Assembly (NCBI RefSeq): GCF_900102035.1
Contig: NZ_LT629689.1
Coordinates: 4,386,001-4,450,000 of the forward strand
Direction: 5' to 3'
Length of the DNA stretch: 64,000 bases
DNA from: Pseudomonas extremaustralis
GTDB taxonomy: Bacteria > Pseudomonadota > Gammaproteobacteria > Pseudomonadales > Pseudomonadaceae
Shown: positions 37,566-45,861 of the stretch, in pieces
Layout: each line of letters opens with the position of its first letter
Position numbering within the stretch: position 1 is the stretch's first letter
The notes under the pieces: model-generated
The model's input: only the letters and a program-made list of their open reading frames with translations
The model's database searches: none
Told to the model about the DNA's origin: nothing
Position numbers and translations under genes: made by a program

Positions 37566-39232
37566 ATGGGTTGAAACTTGAGCACTTGCTGCTCGAGCCG
37601 CTGCAACAGCGTTGGGTCACCACTGAACCTGCGATGAATCACGCCCAGTTGTGGGAACAATCCCTGCAACTGGCGGCGGGCCTGCAAGCCCGTGGCATTC
37701 AGCGCCTGGCCGTGCACCTGGAAGATGCCGGAGTGCTGGCGATCGCCCTGCTCGGCGCCTGGCGCGCCGGGGCCAGCGTGCTGCTGCCCGCCGACCTGCA
37801 ACCCCAGACCCGCCAACGCTGGGCCGATGCCGTGGATGCCTGGCTGGTGGAGGCCGCCGATCTCGACGCGCTGTACCAGGCGCCGTTGAGCCCGGCGGCA
37901 CTGGATCTGGACGCCTGCCAGTTGAGCCTGTGCACCTCCGGCTCCAGCGGCGAACCCAAGCGCATCGACAAGACCCTGCGTCAACTGGCCAACGAAGTGC
38001 AGGCGCTGGAAACCTTGTGGGGCGCCGACCTTAAAGACGCCTGCATCATCGGCAGCGTCGCCACCCAGCACATCTACGGCTTGCTGTTTCGCGTGTTGTG
38101 GCCGCTGTGCGCCGGTCGCACCTTTGTGCGCAAACAACTGGCCTTCCCCGAAGACATGCAGCGCGCCAGCCGCGAGCACGGGCAATTTGCCTGGGTCGCC
38201 AGCCCCGCGCTGCTCAAGCGCATGGGCGACAACCTCGATTGGCCGGCGCTGAGCCAGGTGTCCAAGGTGTTTTCCTCCGGCGGTGCCTTGCCCGTCGACG
38301 CCGCCGGCAGTCTCTACGACCGCTTGCAGCAATGGCCGACGGAAATCCTCGGCAGCTCGGAAACCGGCGGCATCGCCTGGCGCCAGGGCGCACAGCCGTG
38401 GCAGCCGTTTGCCGACGTGCAACTGAGCCAGGACGCCGACGGCGCCCTGCGCATCGCCTCACCGTACCTGCCCGCCGGGCATATCGAACAGACGGCCGAC
38501 GCCGCGCGCATCCATGCCGATGGCCGCTTCGAACTGCTCGGGCGCCTGGACCGCATCGTCAAGCTGGAAGAAAAACGCATCTCCCTGCCCATGCTCGAAC
38601 AGGCCCTGATGACCCACCCGTGGGTCGCCGAAACCCGCCTGGGCGTGGTGCAGGAAAACCGTGCCTTCCTCGGCGCGCTTGTCGTGCTCAACGACGAAGG
38701 CCTGCACGCCCTGCGCAACAGGGGCCGACGCACCGTGACCCACACCCTGCGCCAGCACCTGAGCCAACATTGCGAAGCCCTTGCCCTGCCGCGTCGCTGG
38801 CGCTTGCTGCGCCAACTGCCGCTGAACAGCCAAGGCAAACTGCCCCAGGCCGACGTCGAAGCACTGCTGCTGGCGCCCCGGCCGAAAACCCCGGACGTAC
38901 TGGAGCAAGTCGAAGTCGACGGCGAATGGACCCTGCAACTGAGCGTACCGCCGGACCTGGCCTACTTCAGCGGCCACTTCCCCGTCACCCCGGTGCTGCC
39001 GGGCGTGGTGCAAGTGGAGTGGGCGTTCAACCTCGGCCAGCAATGCCTGGACCTGCCGCCCACCTTCGCCGGGATGGAAGTGCTCAAGTTCCAGCAACTG
39101 GTGCGACCGGGCGATCGCATTGAACTGCACCTGCGCTTCGACGCGGAACGCGGCAAGTTGTATTTCGCCTACCGCAATGGTGTCGCGGCCTGTTCCAGCG
39201 GCCGGATCCAATTGGAAGCCGCCCATGTATAA
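37562..39232 (+). CDS. apeH: Acyl-ACP ligase fused to a hot-dog dehydratase
   Basis: A 556-residue fusion. Residues ~10-445 form an AMP-dependent ligase with the P-loop [15 protein letters not shown] (~121-135), the [14 protein letters not shown] motif (~261-274), and a C-terminal KxxK-like end NSQGKLP. This part should activate the aromatic acid starter and load it on an ACP. Residues ~455-556 form a FabZ/ApeI-like hot-dog domain with the catalytic His in [14 protein letters not shown] (~462-475). In other clusters the ligase and the ApeI dehydratase are separate genes. ApeI works as a heterodimer with ApeP, encoded further down. Confidence 0.85.
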   Translation: MNGLKLEHLLLEPLQQRWVTTEPAMNHAQLWEQSLQLAAGLQARGIQRLAVHLEDAGVLAIALLGAWRAGASVLLPADLQPQTRQRWADAVDAWLVEAADLDALYQAPLSPAALDLDACQLSLCTSGSSGEPKRIDKTLRQLANEVQALETLWGADLKDACIIGSVATQHIYGLLFRVLWPLCAGRTFVRKQLAFPEDMQRASREHGQFAWVASPALLKRMGDNLDWPALSQVSKVFSSGGALPVDAAGSLYDRLQQWPTEILGSSETGGIAWRQGAQPWQPFADVQLSQDADGALRIASPYLPAGHIEQTADAARIHADGRFELLGRLDRIVKLEEKRISLPMLEQALMTHPWVAETRLGVVQENRAFLGALVVLNDEGLHALRNRGRRTVTHTLRQHLSQHCEALALPRRWRLLRQLPLNSQGKLPQADVEALLLAPRPKTPDVLEQVEVDGEWTLQLSVPPDLAYFSGHFPVTPVLPGVVQVEWAFNLGQQCLDLPPTFAGMEVLKFQQLVRPGDRIELHLRFDAERGKLYFAYRNGVAACSSGRIQLEAAHV

Positions 39233-39959
39233 GCCCTGCGCCCTGATCCCGGTCTACAACCACGAAGCCGCCGTACCGGCCGTGGTCGACAGCCTGTTGC
39301 ACAGCGGCCTGCCGTGCCTGCTGGTCGACGACGGCAGCAGCCCGGCCTGCGCGGCGGTGCTGGCGCAATTGGCACAGCTGGAACATGTCACCCTGCTGAC
39401 CCTGCCGAACAACCAGGGCAAGGGCGGGGCGGTGATGGCCGGTTTTCGCGAGGCCGCTCGCCTGGGCTTCTCCCACGCCCTGCAAGTGGACGCCGACGGC
39501 CAACACGACCTGCGCGAAGTCGAGACCTTTATCGATGCCTCCCGTCGGCAGCCCAACGCAATCATCTGTGGCTACCCCGAATACGACGAAAGCGTGCCCA
39601 AAGGTCGCCTGTACGCGCGCTACCTGACCCACGTGTGGGTGTGGATCAACACCCTGTCGCTGGAGATTCGCGACTCGATGTGCGGCTTTCGCGTGTATCC
39701 CCTGGCGCCGACCCTGGCACTGATGGACTCGGCCTACATCGGCACCCACATGGATTTCGACACGGACATCCTGGTGCGCCTGGCCTGGCGCAACCAGCCG
39801 ATGCGCTGGTTGCCGACCCAGGTGCATTACCCCGCCGACGGGCTGTCCCACTTCCGCCTGTTCCGCGACAACGTGCGCATTTCGGCCATGCATACCCGGC
39901 TGTTCTTCGGCATGTTGATCCGCGCGCCGATGATCCTGTGGCGACGGTGGCAGGCATGA
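39225..39959 (+). CDS. Family 2 glycosyltransferase of the APE operon
   Basis: A 244-residue GT-A fold glycosyltransferase: CALIPVYNHEAAVPAVVDSL near the N-terminus, LLVDDGSS nucleotide-sugar motif (~28-35), and DADGQHD (DXD-type, ~88-94). There is a hydrophobic C-terminal end but no clear membrane helix pair. It is expected to add a sugar to the lipid anchor of the polyene or to the anchor precursor. It overlaps its neighbours on both sides (8 bp and 4 bp). Confidence 0.85.
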   Translation: MYKPCALIPVYNHEAAVPAVVDSLLHSGLPCLLVDDGSSPACAAVLAQLAQLEHVTLLTLPNNQGKGGAVMAGFREAARLGFSHALQVDADGQHDLREVETFIDASRRQPNAIICGYPEYDESVPKGRLYARYLTHVWVWINTLSLEIRDSMCGFRVYPLAPTLALMDSAYIGTHMDFDTDILVRLAWRNQPMRWLPTQVHYPADGLSHFRLFRDNVRISAMHTRLFFGMLIRAPMILWRRWQA

Positions 39960-40891
39960 GCGACAGCGGCAAACACTGGGCCGATCGCGAGGAACGCGGC
40001 AGCTACTGGCTGATGAAATTCACCGCCGTGGCCGCCAAGGTCCTCGGCCGCCGGCTGTTGAGCCCGCTGCTGTACGGCATCGTGTTGTACTTCTTCCTGT
40101 TCGGCCGCACCGCGCGCCAGAGCGCGTGGCAATACCAGCAGCGCCTGGCCGAGTGGAGCGGGCGCGACGAATTGCGTCCCAGCCAGCGCAGCGTGTTCGG
40201 CCAGTTCATGGCCTTTGCCGACTCGCTGCTCGACAAGCTCGATGTGTGGAACGGCAAGCTGCGCCTGGAACAGATCGAAATCAACGACCCAGCGAAACTG
40301 CGCGGCCAACTGCGAGGCGAGCGCGGGCAGATGCTGGTGGGCGCACACCTGGGCAACCTCGAGGTGTGCCGCGCGCTGGCGGAGATCGGCGAACAGGTGA
40401 CCATGAACGTACTGGTGCACACCAAGCACGCCGAACGTTTCAACCGCCTGCTGGGCGAAGCCGGCGCCACCCATTTGCGTCTGATCCAGGTCAGCGAGCT
40501 GGACCCGGCCACCATGCTGTTGCTCAGCCAGCGCCTGGACGACGGCGAGTGGCTGGCGATTGCCGGCGACCGCGTACCGCTGCATGGCGGGCGTACGGTG
40601 CGCGTGGATTTCCTCGGTCACGACGCGGCTTTCCCCCAGGGTCCATGGCTGCTGGCGGGCCTGCTCAAATGCCCGGTGAACCTGTTGATGTGCCTGAAAC
40701 AGCAGGGCCGCTATCACCTGACCATCGAGCCCTTCGCGGCCCTGATCGAATGGAAACGCAGCACCCGCGAACAGGTCATCGCCCAGTGGACCGCGCGCTA
40801 CGCCGCGCGCCTGGGCCAGTTCTGCCTGCAAGCGCCCCAACAATGGTTCAACTTTTACCCTTTCTGGAAGACCGATGACGACGCATCTTGA
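39956..40891 (+). CDS. LpxL/HtrB-like lipid acyltransferase of the APE operon
   Basis: A 311-residue acyltransferase of the lipid A lauroyl type (LPLAT group). The membrane segment LLSPLLYGIVLYFFLFGRT (~31-49) leads to the catalytic HLGNLEVCRAL motif (H of the HX4E type, ~126). GDRVPLHGGRTVRVDFLG follows (~204-221). It is presumed to acylate the sugar-lipid anchor or to join the aryl polyene to it. ATGA overlap with the glycosyltransferase; the 3' end overlaps the ammonia-lyase gene by 17 bp. Confidence 0.85.
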   Translation: MSDSGKHWADREERGSYWLMKFTAVAAKVLGRRLLSPLLYGIVLYFFLFGRTARQSAWQYQQRLAEWSGRDELRPSQRSVFGQFMAFADSLLDKLDVWNGKLRLEQIEINDPAKLRGQLRGERGQMLVGAHLGNLEVCRALAEIGEQVTMNVLVHTKHAERFNRLLGEAGATHLRLIQVSELDPATMLLLSQRLDDGEWLAIAGDRVPLHGGRTVRVDFLGHDAAFPQGPWLLAGLLKCPVNLLMCLKQQGRYHLTIEPFAALIEWKRSTREQVIAQWTARYAARLGQFCLQAPQQWFNFYPFWKTDDDAS

Positions 40892-42416
40892 GCCGGTAAC
40901 CTTTGGCGAACGCCCCCTGCGCATCGAAGACGTGCTGGCCCTGGCCAACCGTCAGGTGCCCACGCACTTGCAGGATGACGCCGCCTATCGCCAGCGCATC
41001 GCCAAGGGCGCGCAGTTCCTCGACTCGCTGCTGGACAAGGAAGGCGTGATCTACGGCGTGACCACCGGCTACGGCGATTCCTGCGTGGTGGCGGTGCCGC
41101 TGCACCATGTCGAGGCTCTGCCCCGCCACCTGTACACCTTCCACGGTTGCGGCCTGGGCAAATTGCTCGACGCCCAAGCCACCCGCGCCGTGCTCGCCGC
41201 GCGGTTGCAGTCGCTGTGCCACGGCGTGTCCGGGGTGCGTGTGGAGCTGCTGGAACGCTTGCATGCCTTCCTCGAGCACGACGTACTGCCGCTGATCCCG
41301 GAAGAAGGTTCGGTGGGCGCCAGCGGTGACCTGACGCCGCTGTCCTACGTGGCCGCGACCCTGTCCGGCGAGCGCGAGGTGCTGTTCCGTGGCGAACGCC
41401 GCCAGGCCATCGACGTCCACCGCGAACTGGGCTGGACCCCGCTGGTCCTGCGTCCCAAGGAAGCCCTGGCGCTGATGAACGGCACCGCCGTGATGACCGG
41501 CCTCGCCTGCCTGGCCTTTGCCCGCGCCGATTACCTGCTGCAATTGGCCACGCGCATCACCGCGCTGAACGTAGTGGCGCTGCAAGGCAACCCGGAACAC
41601 TTCGACGAGCGCCTGTTCGCCGCCAAGCCGCACCCTGGGCAGATGCAAGTCGCGGCCTGGCTGCGCAAAGACCTGGCCATCGACGCGCCGACCGCGCCAC
41701 TGCATCGCCTGCAGGATCGCTACTCGCTGCGCTGCGCGCCCCACGTCCTCGGCGTGCTGGCCGACAGCCTGAACTGGTTGCGTTCGTTCATCGAGATCGA
41801 GCTGAACAGCGCCAACGACAACCCGATCATCGACGCCGAAGAGGAGCGCGTGCTGCACGGCGGGCACTTCTACGGCGGCCACATCGCCTTCGCCATGGAC
41901 AGCCTCAAGACCCTGGTGGCCAACGTCGCCGACCTGCTTGACCGTCAGCTCGCCTTGCTGGTGGACGTGCGTTACAACCATGGCCTGCCGAGCAACCTGT
42001 CCGGCGCCCCGGCCGACCGCGCGATGCTCAACCACGGTTTCAAGGCGGTGCAGATCGGCACCAGCGCCTGGACCGCCGAAGCGCTGAAAAACACCATGCC
42101 CGCCAGCGTGTTCTCGCGCTCCACCGAATGCCACAACCAGGACAAGGTGAGCATGGGCACCATCGCCGCCCGCGACGCGATCCGTGTACTGGAGCTGACC
42201 GAACAGGTCGCCGCCGCCACCCTGCTCGCCGCCAATCAGGGCGTGTGGCTGCGTGCCCAGGCCGACGAGGCGCGCCCGTTGCCGCCGGCACTCGCCGCGA
42301 TGCACGAGGCGTTGGCCAAGGACTTCCCGCCCGTGATCGAAGACCGCGCCCTCGAAGGCGAACTGCGCCTGTGCCTCAAACGTATCGCCGAGCAACACTG
42401 GAGGCTGCATGCGTAG
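40875..42416 (+). CDS. Aromatic amino acid (His/Phe/Tyr) ammonia-lyase
   Basis: A 513-residue MIO enzyme. The prosthetic group forms from A149-S150-G151 in GSVGASGDLTPLS. Other family strings: GVTTGYGDSC (~60) and NSANDNPIID. It should release ammonia from an aromatic amino acid and supply a cinnamate- or coumarate-like starter for the polyene head. By hand alignment the selectivity pair is F89-H90. Tyrosine lyases usually have His-Leu, phenylalanine lyases Phe-Leu and histidine lyases Ser-His, so the substrate is open. It is not in a hut operon, so histidine is unlikely. Confidence 0.85.
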   Translation: MTTHLEPVTFGERPLRIEDVLALANRQVPTHLQDDAAYRQRIAKGAQFLDSLLDKEGVIYGVTTGYGDSCVVAVPLHHVEALPRHLYTFHGCGLGKLLDAQATRAVLAARLQSLCHGVSGVRVELLERLHAFLEHDVLPLIPEEGSVGASGDLTPLSYVAATLSGEREVLFRGERRQAIDVHRELGWTPLVLRPKEALALMNGTAVMTGLACLAFARADYLLQLATRITALNVVALQGNPEHFDERLFAAKPHPGQMQVAAWLRKDLAIDAPTAPLHRLQDRYSLRCAPHVLGVLADSLNWLRSFIEIELNSANDNPIIDAEEERVLHGGHFYGGHIAFAMDSLKTLVANVADLLDRQLALLVDVRYNHGLPSNLSGAPADRAMLNHGFKAVQIGTSAWTAEALKNTMPASVFSRSTECHNQDKVSMGTIAARDAIRVLELTEQVAAATLLAANQGVWLRAQADEARPLPPALAAMHEALAKDFPPVIEDRALEGELRLCLKRIAEQHWRLHA

Positions 42417-42834
42417 CCAGGGCGTATTGCACAGCGACACGGAAATCCTCGTGCCGTTTTTCGATATCGACACCATGAACGTGGTGTGGCACGGGCATTA
42501 CGTGAAGTACCTGGAAGTCGCCCGGTGCGCCTTGCTCGACAAGATCGGCCACAACTACACCGCGATGCTGGAGTCGGGTTATGCGTGGCCGGTGATCGAC
42601 ATGCAACTGCGCTACGTGCGCGGCGCCACCTTCGGCCAGACCCTCAACGTGCGTGCCAGCCTGGTGGAATGGGAAAACCGCTTGAAGGTCAATTACCTGA
42701 TCACCGATCTCGCCAGCGGCGAGCGTTTGACCCGCGCCATGACCGTGCAGGTGGCGGTGGAAATCGCCAGCCGCGAAATGCAACTGGCCTCCCCAAAAAT
42801 ATTCACTGACGCCGTAGAGAGAGCTTTGAAATGA
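42409..42834 (+). CDS. apeK: Hot-dog acyl thioesterase of the APE pathway
   Basis: A 141-residue thioesterase of the 4-hydroxybenzoyl-CoA/YbgC type. The active-site segment DIDTMNVVWHGHYVKYLEVA (~21-40) holds the conserved Asp and HGHY. It may free a finished or stalled chain from ACP. ATG 42409 lies within the end of the lyase gene (8-bp overlap). The stop TGA shares ATGA with the next start. Confidence 0.85.
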   Translation: MRSQGVLHSDTEILVPFFDIDTMNVVWHGHYVKYLEVARCALLDKIGHNYTAMLESGYAWPVIDMQLRYVRGATFGQTLNVRASLVEWENRLKVNYLITDLASGERLTRAMTVQVAVEIASREMQLASPKIFTDAVERALK

Positions 42835-43526
42835 GATCCCCTGTGGGAGCGGGCTTGCTCGCGAAGATCCTGAGGGTCCTGATGAGTGTCAGGCAACCCG
42901 CGTTATCGTTAACGTCCCTCGCGAGCAAGCCCGCTCCCACAGGGGTCGTGTTAAGCCTGTTATTAAGCATTCCGAGCCTGGCTCACGCTTTTGACCTGCA
43001 ACAGCTCAGCGATCAGTTGGCTAAACCCAGTGTGATCCACGGCAGCTTCATCCAGGAAAAACACCTGCGTGCCCTGCCGCAACCCTTGGTCAGCAAAGGC
43101 ACCTTCGTCCTCGCCAAAGATCACGGCCTGCTGTGGCTGCTCAAAACTCCACTGCAACAGGATTACCGCATCACCCCCGAAGGCATCGCGCGCCGTGACG
43201 CCAATGGCTGGCAACCGTTGCCGAACAAGAGCGCGGGTGCCGAGCAGAATCGCCTGTTCCTTTCCGTCCTCGCGGGCGACAGCAGCGGCTTGCAACGCGA
43301 TTTCGAACTGCAACTGCACGGCGAAGCCCAGCAATGGAAGCTGACCTTGACCCCGCGTTCCCTGCTGCTCAAGCAGGTGTTCACCCAGATCAATATCGAC
43401 GGCGGCGAACTGGTCCAGACCATCGAACTCTTGGAAACCCAGGGCGACAGCACCGTGCTGCGCATGCAGGACAGCACCGCCGGGCAACCCCTGAGCGACG
43501 CGGAGAGCCATGACTTTGCCCAGTGA
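42831..43526 (+). CDS. apeL: LolA-like outer membrane lipoprotein carrier with REPIN-encoded N-terminal extension
   Basis: A 231-residue LolA-type periplasmic carrier with a hydrophobic signal core VVLSLLLSIPSLAHA (residues 39-53) and the mature start FDLQQLSDQLAKPSVIHGSF, as in LolA. ATG 42831 is coupled by ATGA to apeK. Between it and the signal core, residues 3-39 are encoded by a 108-bp REPIN that keeps the frame. Without it the precursor would be ~195 residues, with the signal core straight behind Met-Arg-Ser. A GTG at 42948 is an alternative start that would avoid the insert but leaves a signal with no basic N-region. Likely role: carry the polyene lipid across the periplasm. Confidence 0.8.
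   Translation: MRSPVGAGLLAKILRVLMSVRQPALSLTSLASKPAPTGVVLSLLLSIPSLAHAFDLQQLSDQLAKPSVIHGSFIQEKHLRALPQPLVSKGTFVLAKDHGLLWLLKTPLQQDYRITPEGIARRDANGWQPLPNKSAGAEQNRLFLSVLAGDSSGLQRDFELQLHGEAQQWKLTLTPRSLLLKQVFTQINIDGGELVQTIELLETQGDSTVLRMQDSTAGQPLSDAESHDFAQ
42838..42945. repeat. In-frame REPIN inside the 5' end of the LolA-like gene
   Basis: Two perfect 27-bp inverted arms, 42838-42864 and 42919-42945, start CCCCTGTGGGAGCGGGCTTG. They enclose a 54-bp spacer. The total is 108 bp, which is 36 codons, with no stop in the apeL frame. The arm type (GGGAGCGGGCTTGCTCGCGA) differs from the two other REPINs in this window (GGGAGGGGGCTTGCTCCCGA), so at least two REPIN groups are present. Confidence 0.93.
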
Positions 43527-45828
43527 GCGCCTGCTGCCGCGCCTGTTCCTGATCCTGCTGGTGGCGGTGCTGGCCCTGGCCGGCTGGCAATGGCGCCATG
43601 GCGCGCCGCTGTCGGCCAACCTGATGGAACTGGTACCGGGCAGCACGCCGGACGCCCTGGAGCTGCAAGCCGAACAACGCATGCAGGAGCCGCTGAACCG
43701 CGAGTTGCTGGTGCTGGTGGGGCATGCCGACCGGCAAACAGCCGTGGCGATGGCCGAGCAACTGGGCGAGCGCTGGCAGGCCAGTGGGCTGTTCGAAAAA
43801 GTGCAATGGAACCTGCAGGCCGATTTGCCGGCCCTGCGCGAACAACTGCTGCGCGGGCGCCTGGCGATGCTCTCGGCCAAGGACCGCGCGCAACTGATCG
43901 ACCAGCCCGACGCATTCATCCAACAGCGCGTGCAAGCCCTGTTCGACCCCTTTACCGGCTTCAGCCTGGTGCCGAGCCAGGATGACTGGCTGGGCCTCAC
44001 CGGACGCATCCAGAACAGCCAGCCGCAACGCGGTTCGATCCAGCTGGATATCGGCAGCGGCGCGTTGATCGCCGAGGCCGACGGCAAAAGCTGGGTGCTG
44101 CTGCGCGCGCGCACCACCGGCAATGCCTTCGATATGAAACTGCCGCTGCAAGTCGCCGACTTGCTCCAGGCCAGCCGCGCACAGGCCAGCGCCCAAGGCG
44201 TGCAATTGCTCGCCGCCAGCGGTCTGCTCTATGCAGCGAGTGGGCAGCAGCAGGCCACGCGGGAAATCACCTGGGTGGGCGGCGGCGCGACCGTCGGCAT
44301 CCTGTTGCTGCTGTTGCTGGCGTTCCGGCGCTGGCGCGTGTTGCTGGCCTTTGTGCCGGTGCTGGTGGGCATGCTGTTCGGCGCGGTGGCCTGTGTGGCG
44401 CTGTTCGGCCATATGCATGTGATCACACTGGTCCTGGGCTCGAGCCTGATCGGCGTGGCGGTGGATTACCCGCTGCACTACCTGTCGAAAAGCTGGAGCC
44501 TGAAACCCTGGCGCAGCTGGCCGGCGTTGCGCCTGACCCTGCCGGGGCTGAGCCTGAGCCTGGCCACCAGTTGCATCGGTTACCTGGCGCTGGCCTGGAC
44601 GCCGTTCCCGGCCCTGACGCAAATCGCGGTGTTCTCCGCCGCCGGGCTGGTCGGTGCGTATCTATCCGCCGTGTGCCTGTTGCCGGCCCTGCTCAACGGC
44701 GTCGAACTGCGCCCGGCACAGTGGCCGCTGCGCATCACCGAATGCCTGTGGCAACTGCGGGCGGGGTTGCTCAAGCGCGTGCCGAGCGCGGTGCTGCTGG
44801 TATGGGTGCTGCTGTTTTGCGCCGGTGGCCTGTGGCAGCTCAACAGCACAAACGATATCCGCCAGTGGATCGGCGCGCCGCCGCAATTGCTGCAGGAAGC
44901 CCAGGCCGTGGCACGCATCACCGGCTTCCAGCCCACCAGCCAGTTTTTCCTGGTGCGCGCGGACAACCAACAGCAATTGCTCGAACGCCAGGCCGCGTTG
45001 AGCCAGCGCCTGGACCAACTGGTGAACATGGACAAGTTGCAGGGCTACCTGGTGCTCAACCAACTGGTCAACCTGCCCGCCGAACAGCAACAACTGCGCG
45101 AGGCGCTGAACAACCTGGCGCAACACTGGCAGCCGCTGCTGGACCTGGGCGTGCCTGCCAGTGCCCTGCACGCCGAAGTCGCGCAACTGCAAGCGTTGCC
45201 CACCGAAGACATCGACGCCGCCCTGGTGGGCCCATTGGCCGAGCCTTGGCGCACCTTGTGGCTCGGCCCGGTCGACGGCGGCGTAGCGGCGATGGTCAGC
45301 CTGCAAGGCTTGAACAACCCGGCGCTGCTGCGGGTGCAGGCCGTGGATCTGCCAGGTGTGCAACTGGTGGATCGCCTCGGCGACCTGAACCGGGTGTTCG
45401 CCGACACACAAATCAGCGCGGCCGAATTGAAGTTGATGTCCTGCGGGCTGATCGTGCTGTTGCTGATCCTGCCGTTCGGTTTCGGCGGCGCCTTGCGCAT
45501 CGTCGCCCTGCCGTTGCTGGCCGCGCTGTGCAGCCTGGCGAGCCTCGGTTGGCTGGGCCAGCCGCTGACCTTGTTCAGCCTGTTCGGCTTGCTGCTGGTC
45601 ACGGCCATCAGCGTCGACTATGCGATTTTGATGCGTGAGCAAATCGGCGGCCCTGCGGTCAGTCTGTTGGGAACACTGCTGGCGGCGCTGACGACCTGGT
45701 TGTCGTTCGGCCTGCTGGCGGTGTCGAGTACCCCCGCGGTGAGTAATTTCGGCCTGTCGGTCAGCCTGGGCCTGGCGTTCAGCTTTATGCTGGCGCCCTG
45801 GGCCGGCCATCAGAAGCACGCCCAATGA
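43510..45828 (+). CDS. apeM: MMPL/RND-type exporter of the APE operon
   Basis: A 772-residue membrane exporter: one helix at the N-terminus (~12-28), a periplasmic domain (~30-245), a bundle of five to six helices (~250-415, with GSSLIGVAVDYPLHYLSKSW), a second periplasmic domain (~430-630) and a second helical bundle (~635-765, with VTAISVDYAILMREQIGG). The duplicated layout and the VDYPLH/VDYAIL strings with a membrane Asp are typical of MMPL proteins. It probably moves the lipid-linked polyene from the inner membrane to the LolA-like carrier. It overlaps apeL by 17 bp. Confidence 0.9.
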   Translation: MTLPSERLLPRLFLILLVAVLALAGWQWRHGAPLSANLMELVPGSTPDALELQAEQRMQEPLNRELLVLVGHADRQTAVAMAEQLGERWQASGLFEKVQWNLQADLPALREQLLRGRLAMLSAKDRAQLIDQPDAFIQQRVQALFDPFTGFSLVPSQDDWLGLTGRIQNSQPQRGSIQLDIGSGALIAEADGKSWVLLRARTTGNAFDMKLPLQVADLLQASRAQASAQGVQLLAASGLLYAASGQQQATREITWVGGGATVGILLLLLLAFRRWRVLLAFVPVLVGMLFGAVACVALFGHMHVITLVLGSSLIGVAVDYPLHYLSKSWSLKPWRSWPALRLTLPGLSLSLATSCIGYLALAWTPFPALTQIAVFSAAGLVGAYLSAVCLLPALLNGVELRPAQWPLRITECLWQLRAGLLKRVPSAVLLVWVLLFCAGGLWQLNSTNDIRQWIGAPPQLLQEAQAVARITGFQPTSQFFLVRADNQQQLLERQAALSQRLDQLVNMDKLQGYLVLNQLVNLPAEQQQLREALNNLAQHWQPLLDLGVPASALHAEVAQLQALPTEDIDAALVGPLAEPWRTLWLGPVDGGVAAMVSLQGLNNPALLRVQAVDLPGVQLVDRLGDLNRVFADTQISAAELKLMSCGLIVLLLILPFGFGGALRIVALPLLAALCSLASLGWLGQPLTLFSLFGLLLVTAISVDYAILMREQIGGPAVSLLGTLLAALTTWLSFGLLAVSSTPAVSNFGLSVSLGLAFSFMLAPWAGHQKHAQ

Positions 45829-45861
45829 ATGTGAATACCGCCAATGCGGCAAGGAGCCCTC

